DNA of 55,318 bases from contig JALUUM010000019.1 in the NCBI GenBank assembly GCA_027021365.1, forward strand, positions 1-55,318, written 5' to 3'. Positions within the stretch are counted from its first letter, which is position 1. Every line of letters starts with the position of its first letter. Position numbers and translations under genes: made by a program. This document shows, in pieces, positions 44,974 through 54,084 of this stretch. Below the pieces are notes generated by a model that saw nothing but the letters and a program-made list of their open reading frames with translations, did not search any database and had not been told where the DNA came from. Source of the DNA: Spirochaetales bacterium. Its GTDB lineage: Bacteria > Spirochaetota > Spirochaetia > SZUA-6.

Positions 44974-45410
44974 ACCGGGTTAAACTGAAAATCCTGCCGG
45001 ATGAATTTTCGGTTTATAGATTTCCACCGGATACAGAGATACCGCCAGAGGTTTTGAAGGGTCAGCTCTACTTTATAGGAAAAACCAACAATGAACTTTC
45101 AATTATCTGCAGTTCAAGGTACGATTCAACCCTTTCCAATTCCAGGTCCTCCTGTTCAAACTGTTCAAAACCGCAGCCCTCTGCTCGGACCCCCGGCAGA
45201 AAGGTAGAGAGAGGATGGAGCTGCATAGAGGTATTAGGTCCGCTGGACTTTGGAATTACCGGTTTACTATCAGGAATTGCCTCTCACCTTGCAGAGCATA
45301 AGATCAGTATCCTTGCTCAATCGACATTTGATACGGATTATATATTTTTCAAATCCTCAAAACTTAACAAGGCAGCCGCTGTACTAAAAAATGCAGGTTA
45401 CATCTTTTGA
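44970..45410 (+). CDS. ACT-domain protein (CASTOR-like)
   Basis: A 146-residue amino-acid-binding-type protein. The first half (LPDEFSVYRFPPDTEIP, LYFIGKTNNELSIIC) and second half (WSCIEVLGPLDFGITGLLSG, EHKISILAQSTFDTDYIFF) match two ACT-like repeats of the CASTOR/DUF type. Between them sits an unusual 30-residue insert rich in Ser, Cys and Arg (about 52-80, with two Cys as CSNC). It may sense the product or substrate of the dehydrogenase it is fused to at the operon level. Confidence 0.8.
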   Translation: MNRVKLKILPDEFSVYRFPPDTEIPPEVLKGQLYFIGKTNNELSIICSSRYDSTLSNSRSSCSNCSKPQPSARTPGRKVERGWSCIEVLGPLDFGITGLLSGIASHLAEHKISILAQSTFDTDYIFFKSSKLNKAAAVLKNAGYIF

Positions 45411-45822
45411 CCTTATAAACCAATGAACATTCCACATTTAAAAAGGTTTTACATAGTACTATTCTTAAAATAAATATAGTCAAAATAAAACTTACGAGCT
45501 GACATATACTCTGCTACATCTTAACATTTGCTCATCTCTATTAAGTTAATTATATTGAAATTTGCTTTTACAAAAAATCTGAGATGCAGATGTTGTAAGT
45601 ATCCCAATCGCCACATCTAAATATCTCTGGCCCCATCATCTGATCTAAAGGTGACACTTAACTGTCAAGATTTATTAGAACCTGGATCATTATAAAGGAT
45701 AGAAGTAGCTTAATTGGTTTAACAGCTTTCATTCCCCAATCAGGAAGCCCTCCAATACCAAGCACTTGAAACTTAGAAAAGACTAAAATAAACTGGCCAC
45801 AATATAGGATCAGATTCTTTAT
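45411..45822. other. Intergenic region without gene
   Basis: No credible open frame, repeat or terminator. AT-rich stretch between the convergent ACT-domain and P-type ATPase genes. The sequence TTGACAG occurs on the minus strand near 45668 but without a convincing -10. Confidence 0.5.
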
Positions 45823-48489
45823 TTATACACCTGCTACCCGCTTGTTATGTCTCTGGAAATGTTTGCTATATATTTTATTCTTTTCAAACAGGTTCCTGTA
45901 AAATAAAACCTTTACAACATCATTAAACAAAAACCAGACGAAGGCATATCCCCAAAGAATAAGAGCAAGCTTCCAGCTTATTGGCGGAACGAATATCCCG
46001 AAGACCCCGATAACTGTGCCCAGAACAGCAGTGGAAAAGGAAGCCCACAATAACGGTGAAGACGGGCCAGGCTTTTTAAAGAACCAATCTGTTCTTCTCG
46101 TATTATAGATAGTTAGATGGCCCGCTACAATTAATTTAACGAACATTCCTGTCTGAACGGCTGGTTGAGGAAGATGAAAGTATTCTTCCAGTAAAAAGAA
46201 AATTAAAAACGAAGATATAACACCTGCCGTTCCTATAAGAGTGGAAAGTCCAAGCAGTTCGGCATTGCTCCAATGAACCGGTTTAGGATCAATTTTAGTA
46301 TTATCGGTTGATATAGTGAGTATCGGAATATCATTTAAAAGTGCCAGCAGAATAATCATAATTGCAGTTAATGGGTAAAAATTAAAGACAAGAATAGCCA
46401 GAGTCATGAATAGAATAACACGGATTGTTTCGGCAATCCTGTATATTGCATAACTCTTCATCCTCTCAAAGGTAACTCTGGCCAGCTTAATTGCATCGAT
46501 AATCACAGAAATACCAGGTAGCATAAGAACAAGGTCTGCTGCAGCTCTGGCCGCATCGGTAGCGCCGGAAACTGCAATGCCTGCATCTGCCTTCTTGAGT
46601 GCCGGCGCATCATTAACCCCGTCACCGGTCATACCTGTAATATGGTTACCTTTCTGCAGTTTATCGACAATAAGATATTTATCCTCCGGAAATACCTCGG
46701 CGAAACCACTGGCATTTTCAATAAGGCTAACAATTTCGGATTCGTGTTTCTTTACATACCCGTCAGGTAGAACTCCGAAATCCAGCTGCTTTTTTACTTC
46801 CTCCGTAACTGCATCGGCAAACTTTTCTGCCTGCAATTCCGTAATCTTCGGGTTTAGTTTTTTATAGATCGATTCTGAAATGATTTTTGCCAGCAGGACA
46901 AATTCGTTGGGGCCTCCGGTTTTTAAAATATCAGATTCAAGTATATTGGTTTTAAGACCGAGTTGTGCTGCAATCTGTTTTGCTATTGCAACATTATCTC
47001 CGGTTACCATTTTTACATTAAGTCCAAGAGTTTGAGCTTCGGCAAGTGTTTCTTTTGCATCATCTCTGGGTGGATCAAATAAAGGGATAAGGCCAACATA
47101 ATTATAATTTTGTTCATTCTCGCTTTTAATTGCAACCCCTAAGGTTCTGTACCCCTTTCTGGCATACTCTTCCACCGGTGTTAAAATAGCTTTCGAATCT
47201 ACATTTTTGCCGCACAATTTCAGGATAACCTGAGGGGCACCTTTTGTAATAAAATATTTTTCTTTACTAAAGATAGCTGCAACTTCGGTTCTTTTACTTA
47301 CAGGATCGAAGGGTTTAAATCCTTCCCGCTTGTATTTTTTACTTTTATCGTAAAGTTTGTGTTCTTTTAAATATTCAAATATAGGAGTTTCAATTGGATC
47401 TTTATTTTCTTCTTTAGAGGCCAACCCTGCGTACAGCATTAACTCATCCGATGTGTATTTCCCTATTGTCAGGGGTTCGGCTATAGTCATCCGATTCTGG
47501 GTTAGTGTACCGGTTTTATCGGAACAAAGCACATCGATTCCGGCAAGTTCCTCTATTGCCGCCAGTCTGCTAACAATAGCCTTTTTTTTCGCAAGCGCCA
47601 TGGCTCCTACCGCCATTGTAACGGTTAAAACTGCCGGTAAGGCTACAGGAATTGCTGCAACTATAAGTACAAGTGTGAACCGAAATATTTCAAGCATATT
47701 CTCATGTCTAACGAGAGCAGTAGCTAAGATAATTACTGCCATAATAAGAGTAAAAAATATTAAATAATTTCCAACTTTAATTATCATTTTCTGGAAATGG
47801 CTGTGCTGTTCTTTTCCGGCTTTAACTACGAGAGAAACGGTTTTACCGAAATAAGTATTAAGGCCAGTGTTAATGACTATAGCAATCATTTCTCCCTGTC
47901 TGGAAATAGAATTTGCATAGGCTATGTCATTTACTCTTTTGGCTACCGGTAGTGATTCCCCGGTTAGTGCAGATTGGTCCACCTGCAGGTATTCCCCTTC
48001 GACCAGTTTTACATCTCCCGGTATAATTTCTCCGCTTTTAATTTTTATGATATCTCCGGGTACAATTCTTTTTGCATCAATCTGCTGAAATTTGCCTTCA
48101 CGCAGCACTGTAGCTTTTCTTGCGAGGCTCTTTTTTAATACCTTGAGGGTATTTAGCGCCTTTCTTTCCTGTAAAAAATCAATAACTGCATTTGTTACCA
48201 GCAGAGCGGAAATAATTCCGAAGTCTTCCCATTTATGAACTACAGCAGACAGAATAGCGGCTGTTTCAATCATCCATGGAATCGGACCCCAGAATCGCCT
48301 GAATATTCTATGAAATAGGCTTTCTTCTTTTTCAGGAATCTCATTGAGTCCGTACTTTTTAACCTTTTCTTCAACTTCTTTTTCACTTAAACCGTTTTTT
48401 GGGTCAACCTGAAACTTTTTTAAAGTTTCTTCTACAGACATCCTTTTATAACTTTCAGTTTCCGATACTTTTTCAGCTTCCCTTGCCAT
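45823..48489 (-). CDS. P-type ATPase, P3A proton-pump type
   Basis: An 888-residue cation pump. TGES (176-179, actuator), PVALP (281-285, M4), the phosphorylation site CSDKTGTLTQ (Asp324), MVTGDNVAIAKQIA and TGDGVNDAPALKKADAGIAVSG are all present. Ten membrane helices and the M6 block LLALLNDIPILTIS place it in the P3A group (plant/fungal plasma-membrane and some archaeal and bacterial H+-ATPases). It would export protons using ATP. A strong AGGAGG SD lies at 48495-48500. It faces a permease gene across 249 bases, so shared regulation is possible. Confidence 0.93.
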   Translation of the reverse strand: MAREAEKVSETESYKRMSVEETLKKFQVDPKNGLSEKEVEEKVKKYGLNEIPEKEESLFHRIFRRFWGPIPWMIETAAILSAVVHKWEDFGIISALLVTNAVIDFLQERKALNTLKVLKKSLARKATVLREGKFQQIDAKRIVPGDIIKIKSGEIIPGDVKLVEGEYLQVDQSALTGESLPVAKRVNDIAYANSISRQGEMIAIVINTGLNTYFGKTVSLVVKAGKEQHSHFQKMIIKVGNYLIFFTLIMAVIILATALVRHENMLEIFRFTLVLIVAAIPVALPAVLTVTMAVGAMALAKKKAIVSRLAAIEELAGIDVLCSDKTGTLTQNRMTIAEPLTIGKYTSDELMLYAGLASKEENKDPIETPIFEYLKEHKLYDKSKKYKREGFKPFDPVSKRTEVAAIFSKEKYFITKGAPQVILKLCGKNVDSKAILTPVEEYARKGYRTLGVAIKSENEQNYNYVGLIPLFDPPRDDAKETLAEAQTLGLNVKMVTGDNVAIAKQIAAQLGLKTNILESDILKTGGPNEFVLLAKIISESIYKKLNPKITELQAEKFADAVTEEVKKQLDFGVLPDGYVKKHESEIVSLIENASGFAEVFPEDKYLIVDKLQKGNHITGMTGDGVNDAPALKKADAGIAVSGATDAARAAADLVLMLPGISVIIDAIKLARVTFERMKSYAIYRIAETIRVILFMTLAILVFNFYPLTAIMIILLALLNDIPILTISTDNTKIDPKPVHWSNAELLGLSTLIGTAGVISSFLIFFLLEEYFHLPQPAVQTGMFVKLIVAGHLTIYNTRRTDWFFKKPGPSSPLLWASFSTAVLGTVIGVFGIFVPPISWKLALILWGYAFVWFLFNDVVKVLFYRNLFEKNKIYSKHFQRHNKRVAGV

Positions 48490-48684
48490 AATGGCCTCCT
48501 CATTATACAGGGCTATAAAATTTTAAATATAATTGAAAACCAATTTTAAGTCAAAAGAATGATAAAGAATTATTTTCTTACCCCTTTTGCCACAGTATAA
48601 TTATTATTGCAGTCTTCATGGTATCATTGTATTATCAATTGTAACAGAAATATTTATTACTTTAATTCTTGTTTTTCAATCAGA

Positions 48685-48708
48685 GTTGTAGATAAGTTTA
48701 TCTACAAC
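48685..48708. promoter_or_regulatory. Perfect 11-bp inverted repeat before the permease
   Basis: GTTGTAGATAA-GT-TTATCTACAAC, ending 30 bases before the ATG at 48739. No T-run follows, so it is more likely an operator or a hairpin controlling translation than a terminator. Confidence 0.6.
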
Positions 48709-48738
48709 GTCAAATTAAAGAAACGGACAACAAAATTA

Positions 48739-50025
48739 ATGAATAAAAAGAAATTAGGACTTAAAGAACTTATTGCAATGGGAGTCGGAGGAATGGTAGG
48801 CGGTGGTATTTTTTCTGTACTGGGCCTTTCTGTCTCCGTTGCGGGTCATGCCGCTCCTATAGCCTTTGCATTCGGCGGTATCGTTGCTTTTATTACAGGT
48901 TTGTCATATGTAAAATTAGGACTTCACTTTCATTCGGATGGAGGTAGCTTTACTTATTTGGAGCATTCATTTAAAAACAGAAATATTGCTGGTATAGGCG
49001 GCTGGCTTTTGATTGTGGGCTACATAGGAACTATGGCCTTATATTCTTATACATTTGGGGCATACGGAAATGTCATGCTTGGTTCAGGCAAAATATGGTT
49101 GCATAATATATTAGCTTCTGCAATAATGCTGGTATTCTTAGGAATCAACTTATACGGTGTTAAAGCTGCCGGAAGTACAGAAGATTTAATTGTTCTCATA
49201 AAAGTTGTAATACTATCATTCTTTGCTATCGCAGGTTTATTTTATATTAACTCTGATCATCTGCTGCCTGTTTTTAACCATGGTGAAATAAATGTATTAA
49301 TGGGTGCGACACTTATTTTTGTTGCCTACGAAGGGTTTGAACTAATTCCTAATTCGGTAAATGAAATGAACAATCCGAAAAAGTATTTAAAAAGAGGGAT
49401 TCTTTATTCAATAATTATCACTATCCTGCTTTATATTTTGGTTTCTTTCGTTGCTGTCGGAAATCTTACACAGGGGCAAATTAATAAGTATAAGGAATAT
49501 GCACTCGCCATTGCTGCAAGGCCTTTTTTAGGCCAAGCAGGTTTTATGCTAATCGGATTGGGAGCGCTTCTTTCCACAGCTTCTGCAATTAATGCAACGC
49601 TTTTCGGTACAGCACGGCTCAGCATGGTGATGGCACAGGATAAGGACCTGCCAAAATTATTTTCATTCAAGGAAAGAACGAAAGATATCCCCTGGATAAG
49701 TTTGATTATTATTACCGCAGTTACTATTGTGTTTGTTAACACCTCAAATTTATCTATTATTTCATCCTTTGCAAGTTCAACGTTTCTCTTAATTTTCATG
49801 GCAATAAACCTTTCTGCCTTTATACTTCGCAAAACCATTGGAATAAAGGCAATAATACCGGTGACCGGGTTTATATTAACAACAGCTTCGTGGATTACTT
49901 TGATTATTTATCTGGCTAAAACTAATTTTACAAGCTTTATATATATAGGTATTTTTTATATTGTAATTATTATTGTTGAATTACTTTTTTGCGAAAGAAA
50001 GGTAATAAAGGTAAAGATGAAATAG
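48739..50025 (+). CDS. APC-family amino-acid permease
   Basis: A product of 428 residues from ATG 48739 (NKKKLGLKELIAMGVGG). Twelve membrane helices; helix 1 has the unwound GVGGMVGGGIF motif of APC transporters and helix 6 has FVAYEGFELIPN. An in-frame extension upstream is not likely because it lacks membrane character. It would take up amino acids or an amine with protons; the ligand is unknown. Being divergent from the proton pump, it may use the gradient made by it. No SD is seen. Confidence 0.88.
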   Translation: MNKKKLGLKELIAMGVGGMVGGGIFSVLGLSVSVAGHAAPIAFAFGGIVAFITGLSYVKLGLHFHSDGGSFTYLEHSFKNRNIAGIGGWLLIVGYIGTMALYSYTFGAYGNVMLGSGKIWLHNILASAIMLVFLGINLYGVKAAGSTEDLIVLIKVVILSFFAIAGLFYINSDHLLPVFNHGEINVLMGATLIFVAYEGFELIPNSVNEMNNPKKYLKRGILYSIIITILLYILVSFVAVGNLTQGQINKYKEYALAIAARPFLGQAGFMLIGLGALLSTASAINATLFGTARLSMVMAQDKDLPKLFSFKERTKDIPWISLIIITAVTIVFVNTSNLSIISSFASSTFLLIFMAINLSAFILRKTIGIKAIIPVTGFILTTASWITLIIYLAKTNFTSFIYIGIFYIVIIIVELLFCERKVIKVKMK

Positions 50026-50034
50026 TAATTTATC

Positions 50035-50056
50035 ACAGCTTTCCTAAAGCTGTTTT
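50035..50056 (+). terminator. Terminator-like hairpin after the permease
   Basis: ACAGCTTT-CCT-AAAGCTGT followed by TTTT, ten bases after the permease stop. A short loop and short T-run make it moderately convincing. Confidence 0.6.
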
Positions 50057-50184
50057 GTGAATAGAAACTATATTTCAATGTTGCACATCCTTTAAAAATG
50101 TTACATCATCAGAAAACTCAGGTTTATAATAAATTTGCTTAATGCTCATTTTTCAATAAATTATATTTAGAAACTAAATTTAAT

Positions 50185-51030
50185 ATGGTTATGTTTAAAA
50201 ACATCAAAATTTATATTATTTTATTTTCAACCGTATTTATATCTGTCCTGTCACCACAAACATACTCAGTAAATAATATCAAAGATCTAAAAGATGCTTT
50301 AGCTGATGTAAAAAACGGAGATCAGATAATTATTAATAGCGGAGAATATATTCTTTCTAATACCCTAAAGATAACCGGTAAAAGTAAAATTAAAATAATT
50401 GGCAACGGCAACGTTCAAATTTTAGCAAATATATCACCGCTTAGCTGTATTAGCATAATAAACAGTAGTGATATAATGATTAAGAATCTTAATCTGGAAT
50501 ATAAAGGTAAAAAAACTCTCGAAACAATAGCATGGGGAATTTACCTCGAAAAAGCTGAAAATATAACAGTTGATTACTGCCGTATTAAAGGTTTTAGTGT
50601 CGGTATATATTCTATTAAATCACAGGCAGTTCTTGTAAAGGCATGCACAATATCAAGTAATTCACAGTGGGTTTTATACGGTAACTATAAAGATTTGAAA
50701 CTGATAGATAATGATCTGGAACATAACGGTGGCTTATTTTTTATTAATGGCAAAAAAATAGAATCAGTGGGAATCACATCTCATAATATTTTTATGAAAA
50801 ACAACCTGGTAAATAATAATGGAAGTGAAGGAAAAAACTATTTTCCCCAAACCGTTATCACATCACCACTCAGCCAGGAATTGAAAGAGGATAAAAATTA
50901 TGAAGAGGGTATAACGGGAAGCAGTACACAAAAAAATTTTGATAGAGAACTTGAGCTTCTTAATCAAGAACGAATATACCGAGAGTTAGAAAACAGCGAT
51001 CTTTTTCGTAACAGACAACCACTCTATTAA
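50185..51030 (+). CDS. Secreted right-handed beta-helix protein
   Basis: A 281-residue exported protein. Signal peptide (IKIYIILFSTVFISVLSPQT). From about residue 35 a parallel beta-helix pattern appears: GDQIIINSGEYILSNTLKIT, KIKIIGNGNVQI, DIMIKNLNLEYK, ENITVDYCRIKGFSVGIYS and DNDLEHNGG. The fold is used by carbohydrate-active and surface proteins; no catalytic motif is recognised. The C-terminus is charged and helical (LELLNQERIYRELEN). The start could also be 50191. It lies 82 bases before the VWA gene and may be co-transcribed. Confidence 0.75.
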   Translation: MVMFKNIKIYIILFSTVFISVLSPQTYSVNNIKDLKDALADVKNGDQIIINSGEYILSNTLKITGKSKIKIIGNGNVQILANISPLSCISIINSSDIMIKNLNLEYKGKKTLETIAWGIYLEKAENITVDYCRIKGFSVGIYSIKSQAVLVKACTISSNSQWVLYGNYKDLKLIDNDLEHNGGLFFINGKKIESVGITSHNIFMKNNLVNNNGSEGKNYFPQTVITSPLSQELKEDKNYEEGITGSSTQKNFDRELELLNQERIYRELENSDLFRNRQPLY

Positions 51031-51112
51031 TAAAACACGGGAAATTAACAAAATATAAACTTGTACAATTTCACATCTTCCAATATCATGAAGCAATAAA
51101 AAGGGGGAAATA

Positions 51113-53152
51113 ATGAAAAAGTCACTCTTACTCGTACTTTCAGGATTATTTTTTCTGTTAAACCTTTCGCAAATCAGTTCCCAGGAAATTTCCAGAGTCA
51201 CAATTCAATCACTCGATCTTTCCGAGTATCCTATAGTAAAGATCTTTTACAATACCACTGATAAAAACGGCAAGTATAAGAAAGGCTTCTCTGAAGATGA
51301 AGTCCAGTTATTCGAGGACAAGCTGTACGGCAAGGTGTGGGGCGACGGTGATTACAGTCATGCAAAATCCAATATTGTTATGATAATAGATTCAAGTGGT
51401 AGCATGCGCGATGTAATGGACAAGGTGCTTTCTGCAGCTTCCAATCTTTTGAATAAGATGGATAATGCAGACAGTATTATGCTTGTCGATTTTGATTCAA
51501 AGGTAAAGCCACTTACGGATTTTACAAAAGACAAGGATGAGCTATTAAAAACCCTTTCCAAGATAAAGGCCAACGGGGCAACTGCCCTTTACGATTCCAT
51601 TACCGTAGGCCTTAATAGATTACTCACGAATCCGAACAAAAACGGAGGCCTCAATTTAATAGTGCTTCTTACAGATGGCAAGGACGAGAATGCCAATGGA
51701 GGACCGGGAAGTAAAACATCCTTCTCTCAGCTTAAAACACTTCTTAAATCATCGCAGATTCCCGTATACTCGATAGGTCTTGGAAACAATGTAGATAAGA
51801 ATACACTTGGAAGTATAAGTGAAATATCCGGAGGTAAAGCATTTTATGCAAAGGATGCTGAAAAACTTCCAAATATTTATAGGGATATCATAGGCTATAT
51901 ACATTCACTTCATATATTCCAGTACGTTACGGGAAACGGTAAATGGGATGGTACAAGGAGAGAGGTTCTTATCTACTTCAAGGAACTGGATAAGGCAATA
52001 AAACTTGAATACGAAGCACCAACTGCAGATAAAATCAACTGGTCTCTTAATATGTACGGGAACATTGTAGACAAATCTGAACTAAGAGGAGCAAACATAA
52101 AGTGGTCCTACTGTTTTGAGCCTTTTGGAGGAGAAAGCGGCCGTTTTATCAGCAACCTTGCAATTACACCTGATGGCAAATTCATTATGGACGGATCCGT
52201 TCTCGGCATATTGAATGTGTATGGAGAAAGGCTTTTCCTTGCAACATACGACTCTCTGGATACCTTTAACATGAATGTTTCCAACCACCTGTATCAGTAT
52301 ACACACGGCTATGGTATCTATGGAGAAATGTATTTCATAGATAATGTTAGAAAATTGAAAGACCTGGCAACAATAAGGAAAGAGAAGCCTGAAAATGTTG
52401 AAATGCCTGGTATAAACTATCCTGCACTCTTAAATGCAGCAAAGGGAAGCTTTCACAGGGAATGGCTCAACATCGAGCATCCGTACGAACCTGTGAGTAT
52501 CTCAAAAAACGGTAGATTTATCGTACTTGCCGCAAGCCCGAAAGATCAGGAATATAAGTTTTACTTTCTACTGTATGATATCAAGAACAAGGAAATCCCG
52601 TGGGAAAGAGGGGTTTTCAAACTTTGGGGAGACTCCGCTGAACCGGGGGCTATCAAAGTTTCTGATAATGGCTTCACCCTCATTATACAGGACCACAACA
52701 TTGCCGGTGTGGATAAAACGGGTAATATTAAATTAAAGTTGATGTGGGAAAAGACCGGAATGAGATTCTCAAGGCTGGATATCAATAGCGGTGGTAATGC
52801 CTTCGCAGGCTATTACGATTACAAATATTCTACCCGTTTTGGCTACTTTGAAATCCCGGCTTCCACTGATACCGGTAATGCAATTGATTCTCTAAAACCG
52901 GTTTTTTCCATAGAAGCAAGACCAAATGATAAACCCGGCTGCATAAGTATATCTCAGAACGGAAGATACCTTGCCTTCAACGACAGATACGGGCCGAAGA
53001 TCTACGACAATGGTGGAAAATTAATATGGAGCCTGAAGTTTAAAAATCCCATACATTCATACGACAGGGGCAACGGCATCTACATAATCGATGACGGAAC
53101 ATTTGTTTTCTCAGAGGCAAACAGGTTCTATTACGGGAAGCTGGTACGGTAG
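51113..53152 (+). CDS. VWA-domain protein with C-terminal beta-propeller-like repeats
   Basis: A 679-residue secreted protein with a signal peptide (about 1-22). The von Willebrand A domain spans about 85-265 and has an intact MIDAS: DSSGS (93-97), a Thr in the ANGATALYDS region and LTDGKDEN. The C-terminal 350 residues repeat a pattern of the type GRFIVLA and GRYLAFND, with WD40/PD40-like strands (ISISQNGRYLAF, ITPDGKFIMD). It may hold envelope partners through a metal-bound contact. SD is AAGGGGGA. The repeated strands were not counted exactly. Confidence 0.8.
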   Translation: MKKSLLLVLSGLFFLLNLSQISSQEISRVTIQSLDLSEYPIVKIFYNTTDKNGKYKKGFSEDEVQLFEDKLYGKVWGDGDYSHAKSNIVMIIDSSGSMRDVMDKVLSAASNLLNKMDNADSIMLVDFDSKVKPLTDFTKDKDELLKTLSKIKANGATALYDSITVGLNRLLTNPNKNGGLNLIVLLTDGKDENANGGPGSKTSFSQLKTLLKSSQIPVYSIGLGNNVDKNTLGSISEISGGKAFYAKDAEKLPNIYRDIIGYIHSLHIFQYVTGNGKWDGTRREVLIYFKELDKAIKLEYEAPTADKINWSLNMYGNIVDKSELRGANIKWSYCFEPFGGESGRFISNLAITPDGKFIMDGSVLGILNVYGERLFLATYDSLDTFNMNVSNHLYQYTHGYGIYGEMYFIDNVRKLKDLATIRKEKPENVEMPGINYPALLNAAKGSFHREWLNIEHPYEPVSISKNGRFIVLAASPKDQEYKFYFLLYDIKNKEIPWERGVFKLWGDSAEPGAIKVSDNGFTLIIQDHNIAGVDKTGNIKLKLMWEKTGMRFSRLDINSGGNAFAGYYDYKYSTRFGYFEIPASTDTGNAIDSLKPVFSIEARPNDKPGCISISQNGRYLAFNDRYGPKIYDNGGKLIWSLKFKNPIHSYDRGNGIYIIDDGTFVFSEANRFYYGKLVR

Positions 53153-53194
53153 AGGGGCGAAGGACAACAGCAAAGGTAGACAACAGGAAAAGTT

Positions 53195-53926
53195 TTACTT
53201 CCAGCCCAAGTAGTCGGTTATCAGTATTGTCATATCGCCGGTATCTCCCTGGCCACCCTTATTCTCATACTTAACCATGTAGTGTGGTTTCTGAATGCTG
53301 TACCATACCTTTGTTTGTGGAAACATGCTTTTAAAGAGGAAAAAGATTCCCGTTACCTTATACTTGATTTCCAGTACATAGCAGGGTATCATCCTGCTAC
53401 CGATATCCACATCCTCCTTCCCGGCAAAATGAACCGAAACCTCGAAGTTGGAACTCCTTTCACCCTCGCTTTCATTCATAAAATCCATCACAAGGGTTTT
53501 AGGCTTTACAAAGGGAAAACCACGAAGTACATATTCGGAATCAAAGTTGCTCATTATGGGTATCACATTGCCCTTTAATTCTTTCTTGTACTCCAACTTT
53601 TTGACAGAGTGAATCCTGTAACCGGTTTTATCAACAAAGACATCGAGCTGCTCGGGAAACATCGTTTCTCTGGATAACTTTAACAACTTTCTTGTATTTC
53701 TGCCGTGGGATTCTATAATATAGTAACGACCATCTTCGGAAATCCTTACGGTATCTTCAATTACAAAAACACCTCTTTTGTTTTTAACTCTATAAACGGC
53801 ATGTTCTCCGTTACCTATGCCAGGATCGGTTAGTGGTGATGGAATATCGATTTTCTGACCAAATCCTGCAATGAGTAACAATAAAAGAAACAAAAATAAA
53901 AAACCAGCTCTCTTTATAAATCTCAT
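53195..53926 (-). CDS. DUF3108-like exported protein
   Basis: About 243 residues from the ATG at 53926 (MRFIKRAGFL), chosen because AGAGAG precedes it and a classical signal peptide follows (FLFLFLLLLLIAGFGQ). The mature part is beta-rich with GEHAVYRVKNKRGVFVIED, a YKVTG and FPQTKVWYS region and NKGGQGDTGDM near the end, which recalls the DUF3108 family (periplasmic, often next to envelope genes). Upstream in-frame ATGs at 53956 and 54004 lack SD and signal features. It is convergent with the VWA gene. Confidence 0.7.
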   Translation of the reverse strand: MRFIKRAGFLFLFLLLLLIAGFGQKIDIPSPLTDPGIGNGEHAVYRVKNKRGVFVIEDTVRISEDGRYYIIESHGRNTRKLLKLSRETMFPEQLDVFVDKTGYRIHSVKKLEYKKELKGNVIPIMSNFDSEYVLRGFPFVKPKTLVMDFMNESEGERSSNFEVSVHFAGKEDVDIGSRMIPCYVLEIKYKVTGIFFLFKSMFPQTKVWYSIQKPHYMVKYENKGGQGDTGDMTILITDYLGWK

Positions 53927-54084
53927 GAATCTCTCTAGGAGTCTGTCGGACTTCATTTTCAAAAAATAGAATTTAGGAATAAAAATACATTTTAATTCTG
54001 TCAATTAATTTACAACAATGATAGATTCCTATATTCTTCAAGAATTGGATAAAACACTAAATTATAGTGCATTTTACCTTATTT

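Noticed and set aside
45411..45822. A possible promoter TTGACAG on the minus strand
   Set aside because: No matching -10 box at the right distance, and no gene downstream in that direction except the far ACT gene, which is on the other strand.
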